Shown here: in pieces, positions 45,648 to 56,754 of the stretch | Layout of the letters: every line of letters begins with the position of its first letter | Numbering within the stretch: the first letter of the stretch is position 1 | NCBI GenBank assembly: GCA_944990035.1 | Contig: CALYLX010000100.1 | Coordinates: forward strand, 124,001 to 188,000 | Reading direction: 5' to 3' | Length of the DNA: 64,000 nt | Origin: Clitopilus passeckerianus | Lineage: Eukaryota; Basidiomycota; Agaricomycetes; Agaricales; Entolomataceae | The notes under the pieces: model-generated | Database searches by the model: none | What the model saw: the letters and a program-made list of their open reading frames with translations, nothing else | What the model was told of the DNA's origin: nothing | Made by a program: the position numbers and the translations under genes

Positions 45648-48209
45648 GGCATGGAAATGGAGCGCTCAGCACATCCGACCGTTTTCTGGGAAGTTTGCTA
45701 GTCAAAACACGCGTAGAAGTTAGCGGGCTTCTTGCAACGCGGCGAACACGTTCTGATCACGCTGGCTATAGCAGCCTTGACCGCGTGAACTCTCCGGAAT
45801 CAGAGCTCTCTGAGGTTGAGACGGTTGCACCTGGGCGGATTTTGGCCGTGGGGCTTCGCTGGCAGGAAGAAGGAAGAGGATGTGATAATATACGAGGGAG
45901 GGGGAAGTCACGGTGACGGGATAGGAGCAAGACTTTACTGAATACGGGTTGCCATTTGTCAAGATCTCGGATACAAATTTGGCGTGGGGTATGTTACTAT
46001 CCGTGTATATGTACGCTTGTATACGGGCCTGATCGGGGGCGTTAGACGCAGTCACAACACCGCGTTCTAGGGGATCGGGGCAGCCTCAAAATCAGATTAC
46101 AACCAGATTCTTTGCAGGGTCAGAAGATACAGAGATTTCGCCGGAAAAGGTATATCTTCATAAATTATCGGTCTTGTCGTCCTTGGAAACCGAATTAATT
46201 GGTGCTCTCCACGTTCAGAAGGGTTTGCCCTTGCTCTGATTCGAACCCAGCAACACGAGGATAGCGGAACGGGCAAGAAATCTTCAGGGTCTAGACCAGA
46301 GCCGATATCAGGTGACACGCCTGGGAGCCCTGCCCTGAACCGCTTAGGCAACAATTTCCTGCGAAGGCCGGATTCAAAATCCAGCTGAGCACTCCCATCG
46401 CCATCATCTCTCAAGTTTTCTCTGCATTTTATTGCACATGACGACGATTGAGCGTTCAGTACCGGTGCCAGAAAGTTTTACGCAAATGGACGTCTGGAAT
46501 GAAGCTGATCTCGGCACCTGCAAAGACAATAAGCAAGCTTGACAGCTTTCATAAGCGCTGTCACATTTCAACTCCCCCGTCGATATGAGAACACCTGGAC
46601 CTGGCCGGCATAAGCCCTGGGGCTGATATGCACACGAGGGCAGTTATCAATTCCTCTCTGAGCGCGACGATCTTCGGCCTCTGTGTGCTCTTCACGCCCC
46701 CAGCCAACCTATTGGCAAGTATTCTCCTACCTGAGCGGCGAATTGAGAACGCCTGGCGTTCATCCTGAACCCGGACCAGCATATGGCTATAAATCCTATC
46801 AATCGCTTCTGATGTGCTTCTCGAGCTTCTGAAGAATGCCGCGGTCGGTCGCCTGTAGTAGGGTGGGCGCAATGCATTGCGTCACCAGCTTGCGTGCTGC
46901 TGGACGGGATGTCGCCCACAAAGGACCATGATAGGGTCTCTCAGGGACCTTCATGATCACGTAAAGATCGAGGCGTCCGCAAAAGACCCTTTCATCGATA
47001 AATCCATTGAAATACGCATGGGGGTGGTAGATATCAGCATCACACTAAACCTCCTCTAAACCCAAAGTATTCAAGATGCCGTGGCACGTTAGACGTCTTT
47101 AGGGCACCTCCAGTGGTCAGCGCTCCGATCTCGCAACTGCTCATGCCAAATTATCACTATATCTCAGTACGCTCCCGAACGAACGCCCTGTTCCTAACGT
47201 TCGGGAAACATCTTTCTCCCATTGACAGCACTGTAATCCTTTCAAGTTTCTAAAAAAGCATTGAGTGAAAGGCGTTTCTATGGGCGCACTAGGACAAACC
47301 ATCCATGAGTGATTGGGTAAAAAAAACAAGTGATTGTCCAAATCGGTGTTTTACCCCGCAGGGCATGTCGCTTTCTACTTCAAGCTAAGGGTAGAAGAGG
47401 ACATCCGTTTCGTCATCGGCCTTGAGCGCAAGTGGACTGTCGTTTATAGTAGCATATAGAGTTTCGTGGACATGTGCATACTAGCTTCATTGCCGATACG
47501 TTTGCGATCGCGAGTCAATCTCAAGGCCCTTTCACTTGTTTGCAGCCCTGCTTCCATATTCCGAAATCGGGGAAGGAAAGGAGAGGGGAAAGGGTCCCTC
47601 TGAGCACCTGTCGCTGTTGAATTTCACCTATGACGATGTCGCACTCGCAATTCGAGACTGCAGGGTATTTGAAAGAGTTGGAGTTAGACGAATTCAGAAC
47701 AGCTTCTCGTTCAGAGGTAACGCATGGGCTGGCTAAGACCAATCAGCAGGTCGACAACGCATGGGATGTGAAGACCTTGACCTTTTTGCCGGTCTCCATT
47801 TTCCGTTTCACGGAGGATAGGGTAGGAATACCTCTGGTGAAATCTTCAACCTACGCGAGCAATCCAATAAATTTGATCAGGGGACATGCTCTTCGAGCGA
47901 ATCCTTCTGATCGTTGTTTCGAGGCCAGGTTTCCCGAACAGTATTAGGAAGGGTCGGGAAACCCTGCTTTGTACGAACATTCAGACGTTTTGCCCCGTGG
48001 TGCCCTACACCGCGATCTCCCAGTACCACGACATCGAATATCCCGTCTCATCAACAAAGAAACTTAGAGGGTAATTTACTTCGGACGGAAACCTAACTGA
48101 TAGCCACACCAACGAACGAGTCTCGATACGCCATTGAATTGTTACATATTACACTGGTTTACAGTCCCATAGGACAGGTAGAACTACAAGTCCGTGTTGG
48201 GGGATTTAT
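45648..48209. other. Gene-poor region of about 2.5 kb
   Basis: Open frames here (46097-46414, 46561-46919, 47630-47947) show no domain, no consistent splice pattern and no repeat I can recognise. A segment near 46237 resembling a tRNA T-loop does not fold into a tRNA. It may hold decayed sequence or unannotated non-coding transcripts; I cannot support either. Confidence 0.45.
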
Positions 48210-48522
48210 TTACTGCTGCTGCTGGCGTTGTTGGGGTTGCATGGGCTGTTGCATTTGGCCTATCGTGACATGGTAAGAAAATTATTCACATTGACCGTCA
48301 GAAGAGTCACGTACCTTGTTGGGGGACCTGACCTTGCTGGGGCATCTGCTGAGCCATCTGGGGCTGCTGAGGCTGCTGTTGCTGTTGCTGAGGTTGTTGC
48401 TGGCCACCACCGAGCACACCACCAGCGACGTTGTCGACGGCACCTCCTACACCGCCAAGGAGATCGCCAACGGGTCCTTTCTGACCTTGCTGGCCTCCGC
48501 CACCACCAAGAATTCCGGCCAT
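48210..48522 (-). CDS. Small Gly/Gln-rich protein (divergent pair, left member)
   Basis: Start MAGILGGGGGQQGQKGPVGDLLGGVGG at 48522. A Gly-rich head of about 40 residues is followed by a Gln/Pro-rich repeat tail (QQPQQPQMAQQMPQQGQV). One intron after PQQG joins a last exon QMQQPMQPQQRQQQQ, with the stop at 48210-48212. It is about 83 residues long, with no signal peptide or membrane segment. The head matches the divergent gene at 49089 almost position by position. A TATA-like TATATAAA (48620-48627, minus strand) lies about 100 bp upstream. The function is unknown; low-complexity Gln/Gly tails suggest self-association, which is inference. Confidence 0.8.
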
Positions 48523-49088
48523 GATTATTCGATAGAAGTGATAAGTTGTTTGTGAGAAAAAAAGTGTTGTTTGCGACGATACGACTTTTGAGTGAGAAAA
48601 TCTAAGATTGAAGAGAGGGTTTATATACATCCTAGACCTCTACCCAAGTATTTTTACCTCCTCAGTCACGCTATGTCTTTTCCAATGTTTTCATGTTTTC
48701 ATCATAGAGGATCATTGAACGGGGGGTTACTGATGTCATCGGGAGGAGCCGCGGCATCATCCACCCCAGTCCACCCCCTCACATGTCCCCAACGCGCCAC
48801 AATGAAGTAAATGATGCCATATTTGGGAGTCGGGACTCGGGATGTGCGCTCCAATACAATCGAACGAATGTTCTGCACCGCCGCCTGGACCAGATGATGA
48901 AAGTCCTTGGAAATTCCCCGACGAAACATAGCATGACGGAGAGAGTTTCCACGCATACGGTATCTATGAATCATAGAATACATATATAACCCGCCTCGTC
49001 CCCTTTCCCTGCTCCTCACAAACGATTCATACGATTCAAAACACCCCACAAATTTAATTCTAAACCCTCTACATCTCGAACTATACCA
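48523..49088. promoter_or_regulatory. Shared divergent promoter of the Gly/Gln-rich pair
   Basis: The region has a TATA-like box about 100 bp from each start: TATATAAA on the minus strand at 48620-48627 and TATATAA on the plus strand at 48983-48989. The symmetrical placement suggests both genes are expressed from it. Confidence 0.55.
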
Positions 49089-49487
49089 ATGGCAGGACTT
49101 CTCGGCGGTGGTGGAAACGGCAAAGGCCCCGTTGGCGGCCTTCTAGGAGGTGTAGGCAACACCGTTGACGGTTTAGTCGGTGGTCTGCTCGGCGGGGGTG
49201 GCCAGCAGCAGCCGCAGCAACAACAGCAGCCGCAGCAGATGCCTCAACAGGGATACCCCCAGCAGATGCCGCAACAGATGTATTCCCAGCAACAGTACCC
49301 ACAGCAACAGTACCCTCAGCAAATGCCGCAGCAGCAACAGCAGCAGTACCCACAGCAGCAGTACCCTCAACAGCAGATGCCTCAGCAGGGTATGTCGGCC
49401 GTTTCTTGAAGTTGGTGGTATGGTGCTCATGCAATGGATGCTTCAGGTCATTACCAACAACAAGGGCAGCAGCAGCCACGGTACTAG
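49089..49487 (+). CDS. Small Gly/Gln-rich protein (divergent pair, right member)
   Basis: Start MAGLLGGGGNGKGPVGGLLGGVGNTVDG at 49089. The Gly-rich head is followed by Gln/Pro/Tyr repeats of the type YPQQ and MPQQ. One intron after MPQQG (donor near 49388, acceptor near 49446) joins HYQQQGQQQPRY, with the stop at 49485-49487. It is about 114 residues. Shared with its partner at 48210-48522: MAG(I/L)LGGGG, GPVG(D/G)LLGGVG, VD and GG(V/L)LGGG followed by QQQPQQ. The intron position and phase (inside the codon for the Gly after PQQ) are also shared, so the two arose by inverted duplication. Confidence 0.8.
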
Positions 49488-49862
49488 TTCTCCGCCCCTC
49501 GTCCTAATGGACGGCTTTCATGAAGGGATGTAATATCGAAGTACTGTAATACCTGATTTTATGCACGAATGTAATTCTTGACTGGTTCTCGGTCCTTTCT
49601 CTGCTATGAATGCTACATCTTGTGATTTTCTAAATCGTACTAGTACAATGTGGTATTGAATCATACACTCAGTGAGAAGAATTGAAGGAATGAAAAAGAG
49701 ATAAGAAAAATATGCTGAGCCCATAACGATATAGAGCACATATACGTATCAAGATCAATAAAAGTACAACCACCCTACAAACGGAAAACGGGTCAGCACC
49801 AGGACACACTTCGACCAGAAATACCGAACCCACAGGACGCCCCGTTCTACCCGTTCTACGCC
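49488..49862. other. Convergent intergenic region, no gene seen
   Basis: AT-rich 3' flank between the right Gly/Gln-rich gene and the DUF6699-type gene. Confidence 0.5.
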
Positions 49863-51506
49863 CTAAGGCCTAAACCCATTATACTCATCCAAATGCCTCG
49901 TCTTAACCTCCCACATCCCCTTACTCCTAACCAACCCCTCAAAAATACAATGATCCCTCAAATAATCCACCCTCTTAATCCCCTCCTTCCAGCTCTCCCC
50001 ATTCTCCCCCTGCACCCTCTTGGAGAACACAACCGAGATCTTGATCCTCATATCATCCGGCACCGCGTCCGTCCAGAAGTCTTTGTCGTTGATGGGTTCG
50101 GACAATTGCCGGTGGAGTTGGAAGAGCACGTCTTCGAGGGTGATGCCGTTTTCGTTGGATTGGTGCACGTCGACGTACCACGGGAGCATGGGGTGGAAGA
50201 GGCGCATGTGTGGACAGGGTGGGTTGGTGGCGAGTTGGTGTAGGTCGATTTGGTTAGCTTGGCGTTTGAGTGTGGGGAACCAGAGGACTGGGCGGTCGAA
50301 TTGGTAGAACGTGTGCCGGAGGTCGTAGAAGATGTTGGGTTTTTCGGGTTTGTATTCCAGTAGGGGAGTTAGGTAGCGTTTTTCGGTGTCGTACCATTCT
50401 GGAAAGGCGCGTATATTGAGGTTAGTTGGGTGCTTGGTGGAAAGAGGAGCTAGGAATGCGTACCCTTGACATTCGACTTGTGCTTCTTGGCCAAGAAGCC
50501 TGCAATCCCCTGCCGCGCATCAAACTCCGCCCTCCAATCTCGCGGTCTCCTCGCCAAATTACCCTCGCCAAACTCCTGAGGATATCCTCCAAACGGGTAC
50601 ATCGGCATCTTGTATCCCGGCACGCCACCCATCCCCATCCCATTGGGAACAGCACCTGCAGATTTTGCACGGTGCAGCGGGAACCCTCCTCCTCCACCCC
50701 CACCGCCATTAAGCCCAAACCCACCACCCCCACCAGTAAATGGATCATCATCGTCATCATCATCCGCGAAACCATGCGCAAAAGGCGTCGTTGGCCTTGA
50801 GTGACCCCTTTTGGACTTCTTCCGCTTGGGCGTGCTGATGAAAGGTGTACTGGGTCGGTGGCCGTTGAACCAGCCTGGACCGACAGCTTGGTCGTGTCCG
50901 TGTGGCGTATGATGTCCATGTCCGTGTCCGTGTCCGTGGCCCCACCCGTGTCCAGGCGGATCATGGTGTTCGGTGGGAGGAACCATGCCTGCTACTTGTT
51001 GTGCAGCAGCGATACCCCACGGATCATCCCTGGTCGCACCTGGTGGACCATGTCCATGTCCAGCACTGACAGGCGTCGTGGGACCACCGAAGGACCCGCC
51101 TGGGGTTCCGTAAGAGTGCGACGCGCCTGGAGTTGGTGCACTCCAAGGTGAGTGGGGAGAGAAGGGAGCGTAGGGCGTCGAGGGTTGGTGTGTGGGAGGA
51201 CCATTAAAAGAGGGATAGCGGCCGTGCATTTGCATCTGCGCTTGCATTTGTTGGTTTTGCTGGTCTTGGTAGAACCATGGTGGGGGTTGAGATTGGTTTT
51301 GGTTGAATGGTGTGTAGCCTCTGCGAGGAGATTTTGTTAGCGTCGGTGTTAAGGTAGTGTGGCAACACTTGGTAAAGAACTTACCCTGCATGTTCAGGTG
51401 GCCATCCTCCAGATGGTTGACCGCCCATGGTTGCACCAGCTGGTGGAGGTATAAAACCTCGGTCGGCATCTACGAGCGGAGGAGGTCCATCGCTTCCAGC
51501 AAACAT
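49863..51506 (-). CDS. DUF6699-type protein with long disordered N-terminus
   Basis: Start MFAGSDGPPPLVDADRGF at 51506. A disordered region rich in Pro, Gln, Gly and His follows, including a His-Gly run (GHGWGHGHGHGHGHH), a basic TPKRKKSKRGHSRP cluster, an Asp run, two poly-Gly runs and HRAKSAGAVPNG. After an intron near 50402-50462, the folded C-terminal domain begins: YLTPLLEYKPEKPNIFYDLR, LATNPPCPHMRLFHPMLPWYVDVHQSN and GITLEDVLFQLHRQLSEPINDKDFW. It ends WEVKTRHLDEYNGFRP, with the stop at 49863. The PxMRLFHxxLPW and TxxDVLxxLHxxL blocks are those of the basidiomycete domain recalled as DUF6699. No function is established. The basic cluster suggests nuclear entry. Confidence 0.8.
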
Positions 51507-51605
51507 TCCCTACGATCTTCTTCCTCGTTTTAACGTCTTATCAGTAATCTTCTGATGAAAATCCGGTCCGAATGGGTCGTTCAAGTGAGCTCAGTCGCCC
51601 ACTTT

Positions 51606-51838
51606 TCAATGTAGGTCCACAAAGAGGGCAAAGAGGCCAGCAAGGACGACGACGGAGGGTATATAGGATGCAAAGTACAAGGCCGAAGTTACGGTGACAA
51701 CTGTGAAGAAGAAGGAATCGGACACAGCCGACTTGAAGGTCCCTCCAGGAGTCCCAGCTGACCTGGGTTGCCTCGAGGCAAGCGATGGCCGGGCAGAACG
51801 TTGTTTGGTGTTGTTATAATTGCTGGTCCTTGAACCCA
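51606..51838 (-). CDS. Possible small membrane protein, 5' end unresolved
   Basis: The C-terminal exon reads ...SARPSLASRQPRSAGTPGG, then FFFTVVTVTSALYFASYIPSVVVLAGLFALFVDLH, one or two membrane segments, with the stop at 51606. There is no ATG in this frame in the exon; an upstream exon must supply the start, and I could not place it with confidence. It may be a short organelle or ER membrane protein. Confidence 0.35.
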
Positions 51839-52108
51839 AAAAGGATAAAACGATAAGATTATCAGCGTCAAATGGTCGAGCCTTCGGAGAGCGCTTAGAG
51901 AGATTGAATTGTTCGTGGCTATGATATATGAACGCCGATGATGACAGTGACTGCGAATACGAAAAAACAGTTCGAATGAATCATGAAGCTGTACATCTGC
52001 TATGAAAGCCAACAACTTCACAGCTTCCTCCTCACGCAATCCGAAATTTTCTCCTTAACCCTTGCCCTAACCTCGACCTGACACGGTCATTTCATTGGCC
52101 CATTTCCG

Positions 52109-52657
52109 CTAGCTGTCGAGTTGCTGGGAGGCTGTGGCGTGCTGAGCCGTGACCGGCGCTTGGGGATCATCGTTGTTAATCTCCAAAACCTCTTGATCGC
52201 CAATCCCGAACAAGCCGCCATAATCCATCCAGAAAGAATGAACTTTCCGTCTATAATAGCCCAAAACCCAAGCATTCTCCCTCAATTCTTCCGAGGAAAG
52301 GATGAGTTGGCGCATCACCCGTAACCTATTGATTCTTTCCCTGGCTATGTTCGTGTCTATATCCGCGAACATAAGTGTGAAGTCCGCATCTTCCCAGTCC
52401 GTGTCATCCTCGAAATCAAGGGAAGAGAGTTCCGACAGGCTGCTAATGCTGCTGATACTGCTAATACTCGATATTGAGGAGAGTTCGGACTCGGAATGGC
52501 TTGATTGTACGGTGTCGGGAATGGGATCGGCGAAGGGCTCGAAGGACGCGTTTTCGGTTACGTCTTGGACGTATTTGGCGAGTCTGGCTCGTTTCAAAGG
52601 CTGGTCGACTTCTCCTAGCTCGTCGAGGTGTTTGCGACGGAGTGGTACGCGTGGCAT
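52109..52657 (-). CDS. Hypothetical protein, Ser/Ile repeat, 182 residues
   Basis: One exon from MPRVPLRRKHLDELGEV at 52657 to the stop at 52109. The head is basic (PLKRARLAKYVQDV), the middle has a short SSIS-type repeat (SSISSISSISSISSLSELSS), and a charged helical core follows: DTNIARERINRLRVMRQLILSSEELRENAWVLGYYRRKVHSFWMDYGGLFGI. The length and clean start/stop favour a real gene. I do not recognise the family. An upstream ATG does not extend the frame. Confidence 0.6.
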   Translation of the reverse strand: MPRVPLRRKHLDELGEVDQPLKRARLAKYVQDVTENASFEPFADPIPDTVQSSHSESELSSISSISSISSISSLSELSSLDFEDDTDWEDADFTLMFADIDTNIARERINRLRVMRQLILSSEELRENAWVLGYYRRKVHSFWMDYGGLFGIGDQEVLEINNDDPQAPVTAQHATASQQLDS

Positions 52658-53859
52658 AATCGTGGTGTAGCGGCACTGCGACAGACTCGGACGACGAGGA
52701 TGAGCCTTCTGTGGCCGACAAAGTAGGGGAAGGTCAAAGAATACCCGTCAATTTTCAACGGTGTTTTATTCAGTTATTTACAACAAGAAAATGGCTCAGA
52801 TTAGCCTTCCCCGGCCCGTTTCTAAAGTCGATTCTGTATTCTCTGAATCGAGTTGTACTCTGACCGCCCCAAAAGGTGATCGGGTTCATGATCGGTTCAG
52901 CGGTCGATTCTGACTTGGTTCCGACGGGTATTTCGAGCGAAATGGCTTACACAATGCTTGTTCCTCTGCTTCTTGTACTCTTAGGTGTAGGACTTCGAGC
53001 ACTTTACCTACCACGGAAGATAGGGATAATGATTTCTTCACCGACCACGAGAAGGGAGGTCGGAGATTGGGGTTAATCGGTCCGAACCTTAGCTTTATGC
53101 CCAAGAATCGACGATCTTTTCGTTGAAATTGGCACCATCCTCGAGAAGATGCACGTTAACATGCTTCTCTGCGACGAACACTCCTGGCATGTAATGAGAT
53201 GCGTATATTCGTCACTATTTGAAATCCAAAAGTACGTCGCTGGCCCTATTCATCGAATTATACAACATATGACTATAAACGGCGTCGGTATCGTAAATAT
53301 GCTAGATATAATGAAATGAAAATAGGTGGAATGTAAAGATATTTGAACGTCCTAACTAGAACTCTGATCGGTATAGTACTACTGCCAATCAGTGATGTAA
53401 AAGACGAGGAAGGAAGACGTGCGATCAGGAAAATCAAGCCATTGTAGGAAATGGTGAGGGACACATGGAATGAGGCAAGTGCTCTAATTTGCGCGACGCA
53501 CATCCAGATCAAGGTAGCGAACCGGCCTGGCGAAGGTGTAGAAGCATCCGATGGATCTCTCCAAAGCTTGTACAAAATCAGCATCGATAAAATGAGGAAT
53601 TGGAGGTTCCGCTGTATGTTCAGCCACCACCAGGTTAAAGGAGATGTAAGAAAAGCTTCGGAGCAAGACAGCTAAGTGGAGGTATGTTAGCGCACGAATA
53701 CGTTGCACGAAAAGGAGAAACAAACCATAATGCATTAGAGAAATAGGGCAGGCAGTTTTGTTAGAGGGAGTCTGCCACCACAATCTAGATCGCAGTTCCT
53801 ATCACAGAGATTTAGGAGACGAACGACGGGATCGTCGATTATGGTCATGAGCACCTCTG
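52658..53859. other. Region between hypothetical gene and NLR, hydrophobic open frames
   Basis: Minus-strand frames at 53273-53584 and 53484-53783 encode hydrophobic stretches (FTSLIGSSTIPIRVL, YLYIPPIFISLYLAYL). The two frames overlap and are AT-rich, so the hydrophobicity may be compositional. No supported gene. Confidence 0.35.
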
Positions 53860-55991
53860 TTAACATAGATGGGTACAAGAAATTAAGGCGCGGTTTAACA
53901 TGAATGATTGGCCAATAAAGTAACTATGATTAGATTTACCGTGTACGTCTACACAGAATACAAGGAGAGGCCCAGAAACATTACACAGATCGACACTAGT
54001 AAGAAAGGGGTATAGGTATATGATACACAAGTAGAGGATAATCTGAGTAGGCGAGCGAGGGTTCCGATAAGCCATACGAGATCTAAGGGTCGCAGAATTG
54101 TGGAGACAAAAGACAGCAAAGAGGCCATACAAGAAAACATAATGTGCGTACTGCCCAAGGCTCTCGTGTATCCGAAGCAGAGGAGTAGCACAATTTCGGG
54201 CCAATGCTCCAGCCCCGTCCGATCCTTCCAGGATTTCTTCAATAACCTGAGCATAATCAGAAGGCAAAATCCCAGGTATATGAGATTCCGTTTCACGGCA
54301 AGCCCAATCCACCGACAGGGCAGTGTGAAACTAGGTTCGATTTGGGACATCTGCCAGAAGGAGTGAGCGACAGAAAAATGTGACATCAATCATAGGCTGA
54401 CCAGCATCGCTCTCAAAAGCGCCCCGATGGCAGTAAGGATGAAATTACTTTCCCTGCTGAGGCACCTAATTGAGCGGGCCATTTCGTGATCGACTGCATC
54501 GACCACAAGGTGAGACACTGCCAGTAAGTCAGAGTCGGAGCAATTCCAGTGCCCACATGCATAGGATATCAGTCTGATCTGGATAGGAAGGCTTGCCGGC
54601 CCTCCTGTCCAGAAAGGGCCAGATCTTGACATATCATCAAGGAATTCGACAAAAGAGATGTGTTTAAATCCGATGGACATTGAAAATGGGTCGTCTGGAA
54701 CGTAAACTATTGAATGAAGGTCAACAAGATCGGTGTACACTTGAGTGACGCTAATGCATAGAATTGCTGCTATTTGTGCTGCAGAGCCAGTCGCGAACTG
54801 GGAATGAGGGTGCCTTGATTGAGAGCCGATGATATCAACCAGATGGAGAATGTGGAATGTGCTACCGCAACCTGGAGAAACGACAGATCGGAGAATGTGG
54901 GTATAGAGTGCGTCAATTTCAACAAGATGTTTATCGCACCCCTTCGATGGAGCGAGACCAAGAATCTCTTCCAAGTCTTTCTCTGGATTTACTCGAGGTG
55001 AACACAGATGTCGAATGACAGCAGAAGGATAGACAAAGTAACCTGAGGATTTCTCAACGAGTTGCGAGATTACATGACCCGAAGGCCAAGTGGGGTCAAT
55101 TGTAGGGTTCCTTCTTCGAATCTCCTCGAATTTACATCGAAGGAATAAAGCTATGTCAGCATATGCATCAAGGCCTCCTTCTAGATCGACCTGGGTAGTA
55201 ATCCCTTTGAGAGGTTCGGCGGCGAAGGTCTCTCGGATTCTCCATTCCGGCCGACTTGTTATTAGAAAATGGAGACGAGGGTTTTTCAGAGCAACATGAG
55301 ATATAGCCTGAAGAATTTGGTGTTGTTGTGTTTCGCCATCTTGCGACTCATGTTTGACGGAGCATTCGTCGAGGCCGTCAATTATCACGAGCACAGGCCG
55401 GCCGAGCGTCTCTTGAGAGGCTAAACCTTCAACTCCGCCGACCAAGAGTGCATCGAACTGTGTCTCCAGCGACCTCTCAAAGAGCTGAGGATCAGCAGAG
55501 ATTGCCCTCGTGATATGGGAGGAGATATGGGTGGAAGACTTGGCAAACTGACAGGCAATCGTTGGAAGAAGAGATTCCTTGTTGTTTTGGCCAGCTGCGG
55601 TCCTTTGGAAGAAGTAACTGGCACCGAGAATGCCTCGAGCATGCCACCGTTCCGCCAGCGTCTGAGCTATAGCTGACTTCCCCGCACCAGCGGGGCCGTT
55701 GAGCCAGAAGACAGGCCCGCCAACGCCTCCGGCCCACTCATCTATCTGGTTTAAGATAGCAGTTCTGGTTTCTGGATGACACCGAGGTGGGTCATAGCGC
55801 GCGTCAGAGTCGTGTACTGCAGCCCAAACCACGCGGTCAGAGAGGGTCTTGATTCCGCCGGCTACTGGGATTCGTTAGTACGCGTTCAATCCAAACCTTC
55901 GTGGTCGTTGTGGCTTACCAGTGTTACTTCTTTCCTCAATGAAGGTGGCGTTGCTAATGGCAAAGTTTCTTGCATTTTCGAACATCGGCAT
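53860..55991 (-). CDS. NACHT-domain NLR (STAND ATPase) with short N-terminal cap
   Basis: Intracellular sensor-type P-loop ATPase. The start MPMFENARNFAISNATFIEERSNT at 55991 gives the short N-terminal stretch typical of mushroom NLRs. An intron near 55863-55918 joins VAGGIKTLSDRVVWAAVHDSDARYDPPRCHPETR. Then comes NACHT: FWLNGPAGAGKSAIAQTLAE (Walker A), VLVIIDGLDECS (Walker B), LHFLITSRPEWRI (sensor). The winged-helix-like part follows, with FKHISFVEFLDDMSRSG. An intron at 54331-54401 removes the early stop and continues FHTALSVDWACRETESHIPGILPSDYAQVIEEIL. Beyond that the frame runs to 53860 through hydrophobic sequence. No WD40, TPR or ankyrin repeats are seen. The C-terminal end is uncertain. 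Confidence 0.82.
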
Positions 55992-56259
55992 GCTAATACA
56001 CAAATGGTGGAGGCCAAGGTGTGCTGTGGCTGTGACCCAAACTGCTGGTACTATTCCGATTATTTCGGGGCTATGCCGAATTCCCCAATGCAGAGAGTTT
56101 GGCGCTTCTCTTCGTCTATGAGCACCGAGCGCTTGACCTCGGAGTCGTATGGGTGAATGACGCCAGATAAGCACACATTAGAATACGGAATGAACTCGGT
56201 CTCTACACGACATCTATCTCCGCACGGCCTTCGCGCGTCTTCAGGCCAGCCAGCCACTT

Positions 56260-56754
56260 GTGTTAGGGATAATGGGGGATTGTCAAGCACCACGCTGCAA
56301 GCCACTGACGCCCTTGCTTGTTGAGCAACTCAGGGAAGCCCTTGATGAGATTGTGCATTTGGGCTGTCATGTTTATCCCGTTTCGTTTTCCACAGACTTT
56401 CTGGCAAGCAACGCCCTCATGTCGAGTGAAAATGTATTAAGATATGTGAATGATAGATGGATACGGCCCTTCTACACGATGTTAGTATGCGATGTAGAAG
56501 ATCACGATGGTGGCAGCAACTTCGACGCGTTGGAGCCACGTGCCTTGCCGGGCCAGCCTGCCCAGTGCTTTCATCTGATGGACGTGCTTCGACTCCATTC
56601 ACCAGCGGCCTTTGAGGGCTGTGGCCTTGACGATTACCACGGGGAAGAACAGTGCAGCTTCGTCAATGCTTTCCTGTGTCATTTCTCAAGAATAGACCCT
56701 GACCACCATGACGATCACGACGCATTGGAGAAGAAGAACGACGCGACCTGCTGA
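56260..56754 (+). CDS. Possible small Cys/His-rich hypothetical protein
   Basis: An open frame of 164 residues from MLGIMGDCQAPRCKPLTP to the stop at 56754, rich in Asp, Cys and His (CDVEDHDGGSNFD, IDPDHHDDHDALE). It overlaps the start of the F-box gene (56708) by 47 bp in another frame and lies head-to-head with the NLR. It could instead be upstream exon material of the F-box gene. No family recognised. Confidence 0.3.
   Translation: MLGIMGDCQAPRCKPLTPLLVEQLREALDEIVHLGCHVYPVSFSTDFLASNALMSSENVLRYVNDRWIRPFYTMLVCDVEDHDGGSNFDALEPRALPGQPAQCFHLMDVLRLHSPAAFEGCGLDDYHGEEQCSFVNAFLCHFSRIDPDHHDDHDALEKKNDATC

Noticed and set aside
46190..46300. Possible tRNA because of GGGTTCGAATC-like sequence on the minus strand near 46237
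   Set aside because: Flanking bases do not form a T stem, acceptor stem or anticodon arm.
53273..53783. Hydrophobic minus-strand frames downstream of the NLR
   Set aside because: Two frames overlap and both are hydrophobic, as expected from AT-rich non-coding DNA; no start or splice pattern supports a separate membrane protein.
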